Positions 1-6,532 of a stretch of 10,388 bases of DNA are shown piece after piece. The position numbers were made by a program, and so were the translations under genes. The stretch comes from Bacteroidota bacterium (GTDB lineage: Bacteria > Bacteroidota > Bacteroidia > Bacteroidales > VadinHA17). A model generated the notes under the pieces. The model was not told where the DNA came from. It made no database searches and saw nothing but the letters and a program-made list of their open reading frames with translations. The stretch lies in assembly GCA_006227095.1 (NCBI GenBank), contig SBFZ01000075.1, positions 1 through 10,388 of the forward strand, given 5' to 3'. Numbering within the stretch: position 1 is the stretch's first letter; every line of letters starts with the position of its first letter.

Positions 1-104
1 AGGCTGTAACAACTTCGTTTGTAAGCAGTGGGGTCGATGTGGCATCGATAGGCACCGGAGAAGATTATATCAAACCGCTGATCTCACTGTTCAAACACAG
101 GTAG
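1..104 (+). CDS. DUF58 family protein, C-terminal end only (5' truncated by window)
   Basis: An open frame enters from the left edge (codons in phase with position 3) and stops at TAG 102-104, giving about 33 residues that end in DVASIGTGEDYIKPLISLFK followed by His-Arg. A tail of this form (Val-Asp-x-x-x-Ile-x-Thr-x-x-Asp-Tyr, then Pro-Leu and a Leu-Phe-Lys/Arg end) is what I expect at the C-terminus of the DUF58 proteins that precede bat genes in Bacteroidota. DUF58 proteins carry a degenerate von Willebrand A-like domain and usually sit between the MoxR-type AAA+ ATPase gene and the bat genes. The next gene starts 4 bases after this stop, which fits one transcript. Only the tail is visible, so the call rests on it and on the gene order. 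Confidence 0.72.
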   Translation, partial: AVTTSFVSSGVDVASIGTGEDYIKPLISLFKHR

Positions 105-108
105 AACC

Positions 109-1065
109 ATGAGAAAGGCTTTTCTGATATTTGCAGTATTCCTTTTTACAGGGCATGTACTAAGGGCCCAGGAGATCAGGGTCACCTCCGGGCCAGACAC
201 CTCGGCGATTCTTATCGGTGACCAGACAGGCTTCACCGTCACTGCCGCCATACCGGCAGGTGTCTCCGCAGACCTCAGCAGCGCCACTGACACCCTTGCC
301 GGGAAAATTGTCATCCTCCGGAGGGATCAGCGTGACACAACTCTTTCGGCCGACGGATCAATGACCCTGACTGACAGGTATCTTATTACCTCTTTTGATT
401 CCGGGTCATATGCCATACCTCCCTTTTATGCCGAGATGGAGTCAGGAGACAGTCTCCTCAGGTTTTTCTCCGATTATTCATTTCTTGATGTACTGCGCCC
501 TGACGTCTCCCCGCAGGATACAACCGACGTCATTTTTGACATCATCCCCCCGCGTGGTGCGCCCGTGACCTTCCGGGAGGTACTGCCCTGGATCATCATT
601 GCGATCATTGTCGGGGTGATTGTATGGCTCCTGGCACGGTTCCTTCCCAGGAATCCGCTGAAAAGGTTCATAAGGCCCCCGGCTCCGCCTGAACCTGCTC
701 ACGTTGTCGCACTGCGTGACCTGCAGTCACTTCGGGAAGCAGAGCTCTGGCAGAAGGGAGAAGTTAAGGAATACTATTCAAGACTTTCAGATATTCTGAG
801 GAGATATATTGACAGCCGCTACGGAATAAGCTCCCCCGAGCTGACAACAGATGAAACCGTAAGGATGCTGCAGAAAGCTGCAGTGACAACAGCCGGGCAG
901 ATGGCATTGGTAAAGGAGATACTTTCACTGTCAGACATGGTTAAATTTGCCAAATATCTGCCTGACAGTGAAGTGCATGAGTCATCATGGGAAGGTGCCG
1001 TAAGATTTGTGGAAGAAACCAGGATTCCGGACGTGATGCAGGAAGAAGGAGGGAGCCATGCATAA
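109..1065 (+). CDS. BatD-like membrane protein of the Bat operon
   Basis: The 318-residue protein has a cleavable signal peptide (residues 1-20, cleavage predicted between Ala20 and Gln21) and a periplasmic beta-rich region (about 21-155). One transmembrane helix follows (about 159-178, flanked by Arg and Lys), then a Pro-rich segment (190-196) and a helical cytoplasmic tail (about 200-305). The tail has the pattern seen in DUF4381-like and BatD tails: a helix ending in LRRYIDSRYGI (230-240), then SPELTTDE (242-249) and a closing VKFAKYLP (278-285). In Bacteroidota Bat operons a gene of this kind stands between the DUF58 gene and batA, and is often annotated as hypothetical or BatD-like. It overlaps batA by 8 bases, so the two are probably translationally coupled. 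Its role in the complex is unknown; I infer an envelope scaffold with a cytoplasmic tail. The ATG start gives an ideal signal peptide. Confidence 0.82.
   Translation: MRKAFLIFAVFLFTGHVLRAQEIRVTSGPDTSAILIGDQTGFTVTAAIPAGVSADLSSATDTLAGKIVILRRDQRDTTLSADGSMTLTDRYLITSFDSGSYAIPPFYAEMESGDSLLRFFSDYSFLDVLRPDVSPQDTTDVIFDIIPPRGAPVTFREVLPWIIIAIIVGVIVWLLARFLPRNPLKRFIRPPAPPEPAHVVALRDLQSLREAELWQKGEVKEYYSRLSDILRRYIDSRYGISSPELTTDETVRMLQKAAVTTAGQMALVKEILSLSDMVKFAKYLPDSEVHESSWEGAVRFVEETRIPDVMQEEGGSHA
1048..1053 (+). promoter_or_regulatory. Strong Shine-Dalgarno sequence for batA
   Basis: AGGAGG lies 4 bases before the batA ATG at 1058, inside the last codons of the preceding gene. Most other genes in the window have weak or no Shine-Dalgarno matches, as is usual for Bacteroidota, so this site stands out. 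It supports the overlapping batA start. Confidence 0.6.
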
Positions 1066-2050
1066 CATAGTCTTTGAAAACGGCTGGTTCCTGTGGTTTC
1101 TCCTGGTTATACCGCTGCTGGTTGCGCATTATATCTGGCGCCAGGGTAAGGCAAATGCTCCGGTAAAGCTCTCCACGGCCGGATTCTTCGCCGACGGGCG
1201 TAAAACCTTCCGTCATTACCTGAGACACGTACTGTTCGCCATGCGTATGGCAGCACTGGCAATGGTGACTGTGGTTATAGCGAGACCTCAGAATGTAGAC
1301 AGGTGGCAGAGCTCCACCACTGAAGGAATTGATATAGTAATGGCGCTGGATGTCTCCGGGTCAATGCTGGCCCGCGATTTCAGTCCTGACAGGCTGGAAG
1401 CCTCCAAGAATGTGGCCACCGAATTCATCAGCGGCAGGCCCTATGACCGGATCGGGCTCACCGTGTTCAGCGGAGAGAGCTTCACCCAGTGCCCGCTCAC
1501 CACTGACCACGCGGTGCTGATCAACCTGCTGAGGGATGTAAAGAGCGGCATAATTGAAGACGGAACCGCAATCGGAGTGGGTCTGGCAACGGCTATCAAC
1601 AGGATTAAGGACTCCGATGCAATCAGCAAGGTGATAATCCTTCTGACTGACGGTGTCAACAACCGCGGGTCGATTGATCCCATGACTGCTGCTGAGATCG
1701 CAAAGACATTCGGTATAAGGGTGTACACAATAGGTGTCGGGAGCAGGGGTTATGCTGATTACCCGGTCCAGACACCATTTGGAACAAGATACCAGAAGAT
1801 GGAGGTTGAGATTGATGAAGCCCTTCTGCAGCAGATAGCGGAACTGACCGGCGGGCACTATTTCAGAGCAGTGGATAATACCAGCCTTCAGCAGGTTTAT
1901 GGTGAGATTGACAAGCTTGAAAAGTCAAAGATAGAGACAAGGGAACACAGCAAGCGTGATGAAGTATTCATGTCATGGGCCCTGGCGGCTCTTGTGCTGA
2001 TAGGAATCGAGCTTCTGCTGAGGTATCTCTTTATGAAGAATATGTCATAG
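1058..2050 (+). CDS. batA: BatA, membrane-anchored von Willebrand A domain protein
   Basis: The 330-residue protein has two N-terminal membrane segments (about 10-26 and 57-75), a von Willebrand A domain (about 90-285) and a C-terminal membrane helix (about 304-325). The metal-ion-dependent adhesion site is complete: Asp98-x-Ser100-x-Ser102, Thr170 in DGTAIG, and Asp198 in LLTDG. It should therefore bind a divalent metal and engage a protein partner. This architecture and length are typical of BatA in the Bacteroidota Bat operon, where a MoxR AAA+ ATPase is thought to work with the VWA proteins in the way of a metal-dependent chaperone. Bat genes were linked to aerotolerance in Bacteroides fragilis; the biochemical activity remains unproven. 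It starts inside the preceding gene and ends 7 bases before batB, its paralogue. The labels batA and batB follow gene order. Confidence 0.92.
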   Translation: MHNIVFENGWFLWFLLVIPLLVAHYIWRQGKANAPVKLSTAGFFADGRKTFRHYLRHVLFAMRMAALAMVTVVIARPQNVDRWQSSTTEGIDIVMALDVSGSMLARDFSPDRLEASKNVATEFISGRPYDRIGLTVFSGESFTQCPLTTDHAVLINLLRDVKSGIIEDGTAIGVGLATAINRIKDSDAISKVIILLTDGVNNRGSIDPMTAAEIAKTFGIRVYTIGVGSRGYADYPVQTPFGTRYQKMEVEIDEALLQQIAELTGGHYFRAVDNTSLQQVYGEIDKLEKSKIETREHSKRDEVFMSWALAALVLIGIELLLRYLFMKNMS

Positions 2051-2057
2051 AGCGGTT

Positions 2058-3113
2058 ATGGATACATTCAGATTTGCACAACCTGACATGCTTTACCTGC
2101 TCCTCCTGGTGCCGGTGCTGACCGTCATATGGATTATCGGCAACAGGAGAAGGAGAATTGCCAGGGAGCGTTTTGGCGACGCTGCCCTGCTTGCAAGGCT
2201 TTCACCGGATTATTCGCCGGCTCGGATGGCCGTCAAGTTCTTCATCAGGCTGCTTGCCTTCATCATGGCAGTCCTTACTGTTGCACGGCCACAATTCGGG
2301 TCAAGACTGGAAGAGGTAAAGCGTGAGGGGGTCGAAGTGGTGATTGCCCTTGACGTCAGCAACTCAATGCTGGCAGCTGATATCCCTCCTTCAAGGCTCG
2401 AAAGGGCCAAACAGGCCATAACCCAGCTTGTTGATCAGCTCCGTGAAGACAGGATAGGTCTGATACTCTTTGCAGGAGATGCCTATACACAGATACCGGT
2501 TACCAATGACTATCTCTCTGCAAAAATGTTTCTTGCCTCTGCAGGGCCCGATGCGGTGTCAAAACAGGGCACTGCAATAGGCGCTGCCATAGACCTGGGA
2601 ATCAGGTCATTCACCCCGGAAAGCGATAAAAGCAGGGCACTGATCATTATCACTGACGGCGAAAACCATGAGGATGACGCAGTGGAAAAGGCACGCGAGG
2701 CAGCAGAAAAGGGAATCGTTGTGCATACAATAGGTATTGGCTCACCTGATGGCTCCCCCATACCGTTTGTTACCGGAGGGCGAACTGAATACCTGAAGGA
2801 CAGCCAGGGAAACACTGTTATTTCAAGGCTCGATGAAAAGGGACTTCAGGAAATTGCCTCAGTCACCGGAGGAAGGTATGTCAGGGCAAGCAGCACAAGC
2901 ATCGGCCTCACCGAGATATATAATGACATAGGCCGGATGAAAAAGAGTGAGATCAACTCCGTGATGTACACCGAATACAATGAACAGTTCCTGATACCTG
3001 CAGTCATGCTCTTCATTCTGCTTGTGACTGACCTGCTTCTGGCTGACAGGAAAAACAATCTTCTCAGGCGTATAGGAATTATTGGCAGGGAACCCAAACA
3101 GGAAAGGATATGA
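2058..3113 (+). CDS. batB: BatB, membrane-anchored von Willebrand A domain protein
   Basis: The 351-residue protein is a paralogue of the preceding BatA: membrane segments at about 10-27 and 61-77, a von Willebrand A domain (about 92-295) and a C-terminal helix (about 310-328). Its metal site is also intact, with Asp99-x-Ser101-x-Ser103, Thr172 in QGTAIG and Asp200 in IITDGE. Shared landmarks with BatA include ARPQ just after the second membrane segment, the ALDVS core and SRLDEKGLQEIASVTGGRYV, which matches a TGGHYF stretch in BatA. The pair may act as two non-identical VWA subunits of one envelope complex. After its last helix it has a basic cytoplasmic tail of about 23 residues, longer than that of BatA. 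The stop codon overlaps the batC start in an ATGA, so translation is probably coupled. No strong ribosome binding site is visible before its ATG. Confidence 0.92.
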   Translation: MDTFRFAQPDMLYLLLLVPVLTVIWIIGNRRRRIARERFGDAALLARLSPDYSPARMAVKFFIRLLAFIMAVLTVARPQFGSRLEEVKREGVEVVIALDVSNSMLAADIPPSRLERAKQAITQLVDQLREDRIGLILFAGDAYTQIPVTNDYLSAKMFLASAGPDAVSKQGTAIGAAIDLGIRSFTPESDKSRALIIITDGENHEDDAVEKAREAAEKGIVVHTIGIGSPDGSPIPFVTGGRTEYLKDSQGNTVISRLDEKGLQEIASVTGGRYVRASSTSIGLTEIYNDIGRMKKSEINSVMYTEYNEQFLIPAVMLFILLVTDLLLADRKNNLLRRIGIIGREPKQERI

Positions 3114-3847
3114 GAGGGAAGGTAACAGCATACAGGATAATCATTGCAGTCATCTGCCTGGCAATACTTTCTCCTTCGCTTTTCGGGCAGGAGGAGAGGG
3201 AATATATCAGGAAGGGCAACAAGCTCTATAAAAAGAGTGAGTATGCAGGCAGTGAGGGTATGTACCGCCGGGCAGGGGAAAATCCGGAATCTTCCGGTGA
3301 TGCAGTCTTCAACCTGGGCAACTCACTATACAAACAGAAGAGGTATGGCGAGGCATCCGGTGAGTATGTCCGTTCGGCCCGGGCCGCAGAAGGAGACTCC
3401 CTGAGGCAGGCGGAAGGATTCTACAACCTGGGCAACTCGCTGCTCAAGGAGCAGAAATTCAGCGAAAGCATCGAAGCATACATCAACTCACTGAAGCTCA
3501 ATCCTGACAATGTCCAGGCCAAGTACAACCTGGCCTATGCCCAGGATCAGTTGAAGAAACAGGAGGAACAGCAACAGCAGAATCAGCAGAACCAGGACCA
3601 GGATAAGCAGCAGGATCAGAAGAACCAGGATAAACAGGATGATCAGCAACAGCAGGATCAGAACAAGGAGCAGCAGCAACAGGACCAGGACAAGGAGCAG
3701 CAGCAACAACAGCAGCAGTCTGCAATAAGTCGTGAGGATGCAAAGCGACTCCTTGACGCCCTGGCTGCCAACGAGAAGCAGACGCAGGAGAAGGTGCAGC
3801 GTGACAAGGCTGCAAAGGCAAAGGTGAGGGTGATTAAAAACTGGTAA
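3110..3847 (+). CDS. batC: BatC, TPR protein with a glutamine-rich linker
   Basis: The 245-residue protein starts with a signal peptide (1-26, cleavage predicted before Gln27) and continues with about three TPR units (30-145). The NLGNSLYK (68-75) and NLGNSLLK (106-113) helices are clear repeats. A linker of 53 residues (151-203) follows, containing 31 Gln and otherwise only Asp, Asn, Glu and Lys. The short C-terminal motif begins SREDAKRLLDALAANEKQTQ (207-226) and the protein ends in a basic Ile-Lys-Asn-Trp tail. TPR domains bind other proteins, and BatC is thought to act as a periplasmic scaffold for the VWA proteins. The conserved C-terminal helix beyond the flexible linker may be a docking peptide; that is inference. 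The ATG shares the ATGA overlap with batB and is preceded by GGAAAGGA. The linker is the least conserved part and its length probably varies between strains. Confidence 0.9.
   Translation: MRGKVTAYRIIIAVICLAILSPSLFGQEEREYIRKGNKLYKKSEYAGSEGMYRRAGENPESSGDAVFNLGNSLYKQKRYGEASGEYVRSARAAEGDSLRQAEGFYNLGNSLLKEQKFSESIEAYINSLKLNPDNVQAKYNLAYAQDQLKKQEEQQQQNQQNQDQDKQQDQKNQDKQDDQQQQDQNKEQQQQDQDKEQQQQQQQSAISREDAKRLLDALAANEKQTQEKVQRDKAAKAKVRVIKNW
3310..3438 (+). repeat. Near-identical TPR repeat units in batC
   Basis: The 15 bases CAACCTGGGCAACTC occur at 3310-3324 and again at 3424-3438, 114 bases (38 codons) apart. Both encode the same NLGNS helix segment of consecutive TPR units. A shorter relative, CAACCTGGCC, follows near 3527. 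This is internal protein repetition with retained DNA identity, not a mobile repeat. Confidence 0.7.
3560..3718 (+). repeat. CAG/CAA-rich low-complexity tract encoding the BatC Gln-rich linker
   Basis: The tract encodes 53 residues of which 31 are Gln; the rest are Asp, Glu, Asn and Lys, with no hydrophobic residue. It is built from imperfect units such as CAGGACCAGGA and GAGCAGCAGCAACAG. CAG and CAA codons are mixed and reading frame is kept throughout, so selection for a polar flexible linker is more likely than unchecked repeat growth. Slippage or unequal recombination could still change its length. Confidence 0.85.
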
Positions 3848-3857
3848 TTTTGCAGTG

Positions 3858-5684
3858 ATGAGAAGGACAACAACCGTTTTGGTACTCTTTCTGGCCAGTC
3901 TTGCGGCTCTGGCCCAGGAGGTCACACTCACCGTTGATGCGCCCGGGAGTGCCGCTGCCGGAGAACGGTTCAGGATCATATATAGTGTCAACTCAACTGA
4001 CGGGCAGTTTACCCCGCCAAAGTTTGATCCCTCTTTTTCAGTTCAGGGCCCGCAGCAGTCGACAAGCCGCAACGTACAATGGGTCAACGGCGATGTTAAG
4101 ACAGTTTCAACCACAACTCTTGTCTATTATGTGGTTGCCGGCACGCCGGGAACCTATACAATCCCGGCCGCAACGTTCGAATCAAGGAAAGTAACCGTCA
4201 GCTCACCGGAAAAACAGATTGTCATTACCGCCGGCGGATCTTCGCAGGCAGCTGCAGGCCAGGGGCAGCAGCAGGGGCAGTCACAATCCGCGAATACCGG
4301 TGAATCACCTTCTGCCGGCACGGATGTTTCAATGAAGATACTCCTCAGTGAACGAGAGGTTTACTTCGGCGAACCTGTCACCGGGACCCTCAAGCTCTAT
4401 ACCCGCATCAACCTATCCGGGATACAGGAGCTCAGGTATCCCGATTTCAAGGGCTTCCTGAAGGAGGATATCGAGACACCTCCGCTGCGAAGTCTTGAGA
4501 CAGAGGTGATTGACGGGGTGCAGTACGGCACCGGAGTCATTCAGCGTTTCGTACTCTATCCGCAGGTTTCCGGAGAATTGCGGATTGATCCTGCCGAGAT
4601 GACTGTGCTTGTCCAGGAGCGAACAGGGACAAGAGATCCGTTCTTTGACGATCCGTTTTTTGACAATTTCTTTTCATCAGTATCCACGGTTCCGAGAAAG
4701 GTAGCCACACTTCCTGTAACAGTCAGAGTCAAGCCATTGCCTGAGCCCAGACCGGCTGATTTCCATGGTGCGGTGGGGTCATTCACAATGGAGTCATCAA
4801 TCTCTGGTGCCGACGCAAAGCTGAATGACGCAATTACCATGACGGTAACGCTCAGGGGCACGGGAAACCTGAACCTTGCAGGTGAGCCGGTGATAAACTT
4901 CCCGCAGGGAATAGAAAAGTATGATCCCAAAGTGACCCTTAGGGGAGGCGGAACCGCAACGGGAACAAAGGTGTTCGAGTACCTGCTTATACCAAGGAAT
5001 ACAGGGACATTCGAAATACCTCCGGTATCCTATTCGGTGTTTGATCCGCGACAGGGAAAGTACGTCACCCTGAGGGCCGGCGGATTTTCCGTAAGTGTCA
5101 CGGGTACTCCCGGCCAGGAGGAGGGTGCTGCTCCGGTTTATATTCCGGGAGAAGATGTAAAATACCTTGGACAGGATATCCGTTACATACGTAATGGCGA
5201 TGGCAGGCTGACAACACTTTCATCGCCACTGGTCTCCACCCTTCATTACTGGCTCTGGTTTGCCCTCGCACTCTTTGTGGCAGGGGCTGTCCTGTTGCTG
5301 AGACGCGGGCAGATGAAGCGCAACGCTGACATAGCCGGACTGCGCAACCGCAGGGCTTCCAGGAATGCGCGAACCAGGCTTGCAAAAGCAAATGCGCTTC
5401 TCAAATCAGGAAAAAATGACCTTGTTAACGCCGAGATTGCCAGGGCATTATGGGGCTATCTTGGCGACAGGCTCCGGATACCACAGTCTGAAATAACACG
5501 GGATAAATGCAATGCGGCACTCAGGCAGAGAAATACAGGGGAGGACCTGCTGACAGAACTTGACATGGTACTGACTGCAACCGAGTACTCACAATATGCG
5601 CCCCTGTCAGAGGGAGAGAGTCCTGCCGCCCTTGCCAGACGGGCTGCCGCGCTGATCGGAAGACTGGATGATGTGCTGGATTAA
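3858..5684 (+). CDS. batD: BatD, oxygen-tolerance membrane protein
   Basis: The 608-residue protein has a signal peptide (1-19, cleavage predicted between Ala19 and Gln20) and a large periplasmic region of beta-sandwich character, with a Gln/Gly/Ser linker at about 126-156. One transmembrane helix (about 463-481) and a basic helical cytoplasmic tail of about 127 residues complete it. Length and layout match BatD of Bacteroidota. A tandem acidic-aromatic motif, DPFFDDPFFDNFF (260-272), lies in the middle of the periplasmic part. The cytoplasmic tail resembles that of the BatD-like protein at 109-1065. The start is uncertain: GTG at 3855 is directly followed by ATG at 3858 and neither has a clear Shine-Dalgarno sequence; I prefer the ATG. 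It lies 10 bases after batC and 12 before batE, in the same operon. BatD probably organises the complex across the inner membrane; its exact role is unknown. Confidence 0.9.
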   Translation: MRRTTTVLVLFLASLAALAQEVTLTVDAPGSAAAGERFRIIYSVNSTDGQFTPPKFDPSFSVQGPQQSTSRNVQWVNGDVKTVSTTTLVYYVVAGTPGTYTIPAATFESRKVTVSSPEKQIVITAGGSSQAAAGQGQQQGQSQSANTGESPSAGTDVSMKILLSEREVYFGEPVTGTLKLYTRINLSGIQELRYPDFKGFLKEDIETPPLRSLETEVIDGVQYGTGVIQRFVLYPQVSGELRIDPAEMTVLVQERTGTRDPFFDDPFFDNFFSSVSTVPRKVATLPVTVRVKPLPEPRPADFHGAVGSFTMESSISGADAKLNDAITMTVTLRGTGNLNLAGEPVINFPQGIEKYDPKVTLRGGGTATGTKVFEYLLIPRNTGTFEIPPVSYSVFDPRQGKYVTLRAGGFSVSVTGTPGQEEGAAPVYIPGEDVKYLGQDIRYIRNGDGRLTTLSSPLVSTLHYWLWFALALFVAGAVLLLRRGQMKRNADIAGLRNRRASRNARTRLAKANALLKSGKNDLVNAEIARALWGYLGDRLRIPQSEITRDKCNAALRQRNTGEDLLTELDMVLTATEYSQYAPLSEGESPAALARRAAALIGRLDDVLD

Positions 5685-5696
5685 AACAGGAAGAAG

Positions 5697-6455
5697 ATGC
5701 GAAGGATAGTATTGATAAATATCTTGTTCCTGGCGGGGCTCCTCGGCCTGGCCGGGCAATCAGCCGAAGAGAGGTATTCCCAGGCTGGTCAGCTGTATTC
5801 CTCGGGCGATTACTCCGGTGCCGCAGCCATCTACAGGAAGCTATGGGAAGAGGGATTCAGGAGTGAAGACCTGCTTTACAATACCGGCAATGCATTCTTC
5901 AAGGCAGGCGACAATGCGACGGCAATTCTCTTCTATGAACGGGCAAAACTGATGGCTCCGGCTGATGAGGATATTGACTATAACCTGCAGATTGCCAGGA
6001 GTCGCATCACAGACAGGTTCGAAACCGTTCCGCAGCTCTTCTTCGTCCGATGGTTTGATTTCCTGGCTTTACTGACATCAACCAACATATGGGCTGTAAC
6101 CGCGCTGGCGATGTTCATCACATCGCTTCTGCTGGCTCTGGTCTTCCTGACCAAGTCACGGGCCCGCGGCCGCCTCCTTTCATTCTGGCTGTCAGTTGCC
6201 ACACTTATCATGGCACTGCTCATGATTTCCCTTGCAGTTCGAAACAATTCACTTGTCAACCACAACAGGAAGGCAGTCATTACCTGCAGCATAGTAACCG
6301 GTCGCAGCGCTCCGGGCGAGACAGGCAATGAGTTATTCGTCCTTCACTCCGGTACCACAGTTACCGTTGAACAGGAACTGGGAGAATACCGTGAAGTGAG
6401 ACTCCCAGACGGGAATAAGGGATGGATAGGTTCTTCGTGCATGGAAAAGATTTGA
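5697..6455 (+). CDS. batE: BatE, TPR and SH3-like membrane protein
   Basis: The 252-residue protein has a signal peptide (1-20, cleavage predicted before Gln21), a TPR region (about 24-100; LYNTGNAFFKAGDN at 60-73 is a typical TPR helix pair), two transmembrane helices (about 131-152 and 160-180) and a C-terminal SH3-like domain (about 190-252) ending in GNKGWIGSSCMEKI. With two helices after the signal peptide, both TPR and SH3-like parts should lie in the periplasm, joined by a short cytoplasmic hairpin rich in Arg and Lys (153-159). This architecture is that of BatE, the last gene of the Bacteroidota Bat operon. A second TPR protein next to BatC suggests several protein-docking surfaces in the complex. 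The ATG follows AGGAAGAAG and lies 12 bases after batD. Cys197 and Cys248 flank the SH3-like domain and could pair. A 77-base gap follows, the largest in the window. Confidence 0.88.
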   Translation: MRRIVLINILFLAGLLGLAGQSAEERYSQAGQLYSSGDYSGAAAIYRKLWEEGFRSEDLLYNTGNAFFKAGDNATAILFYERAKLMAPADEDIDYNLQIARSRITDRFETVPQLFFVRWFDFLALLTSTNIWAVTALAMFITSLLLALVFLTKSRARGRLLSFWLSVATLIMALLMISLAVRNNSLVNHNRKAVITCSIVTGRSAPGETGNELFVLHSGTTVTVEQELGEYREVRLPDGNKGWIGSSCMEKI

Positions 6456-6499
6456 TGCCGGTGCAGGTCAGCCGGAATACTCCTTTCAGACCTTTTTCT

Positions 6500-6508
6500 T
6501 ATCTTTCG
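6500..6508 (+). promoter_or_regulatory. Candidate Bacteroidota -7 promoter element
   Basis: TATCTTTCG lies 24 bases before the ATG at 6533, in the only sizeable gap of the window, and follows a T-rich run. It matches the Bacteroidota -7 consensus TAnnTTTG except for the last base. No clear TTG element is visible at the usual -33 distance, so the call rests on one element and position. It would drive the lipoprotein-oxidoreductase group separately from the bat operon. The gap between 6456 and 6532 shows no convincing rho-independent terminator. Confidence 0.4.
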
Positions 6509-6532
6509 TCCCGGAATAACTGACCTCTTGCC

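Noticed and set aside
3560..3718. CAG-rich tract as a CRISPR-like or mobile repeat
   Set aside because: Units are imperfect, have no spacers of uniform length, and keep the batC reading frame; it encodes a low-complexity linker.
3855..3860. GTG at 3855 as the batD start
   Set aside because: It is possible, but the adjacent ATG at 3858 gives the same signal peptide with a preferred start codon, so the ATG was used; the difference is one residue.
3488..3991. Long Leu-rich open frame on the - strand opposite batC
   Set aside because: It is the reverse reading of the CAG/CAA-rich linker, which gives Leu runs from CTG and TTG. It has no other protein-like feature and runs across batC and the start of batD.
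6457..6476. CCGG...CCGG inverted repeat just after batE as a terminator
   Set aside because: The stem is only four base pairs and no T-run follows directly, so it does not meet the form of a rho-independent terminator.
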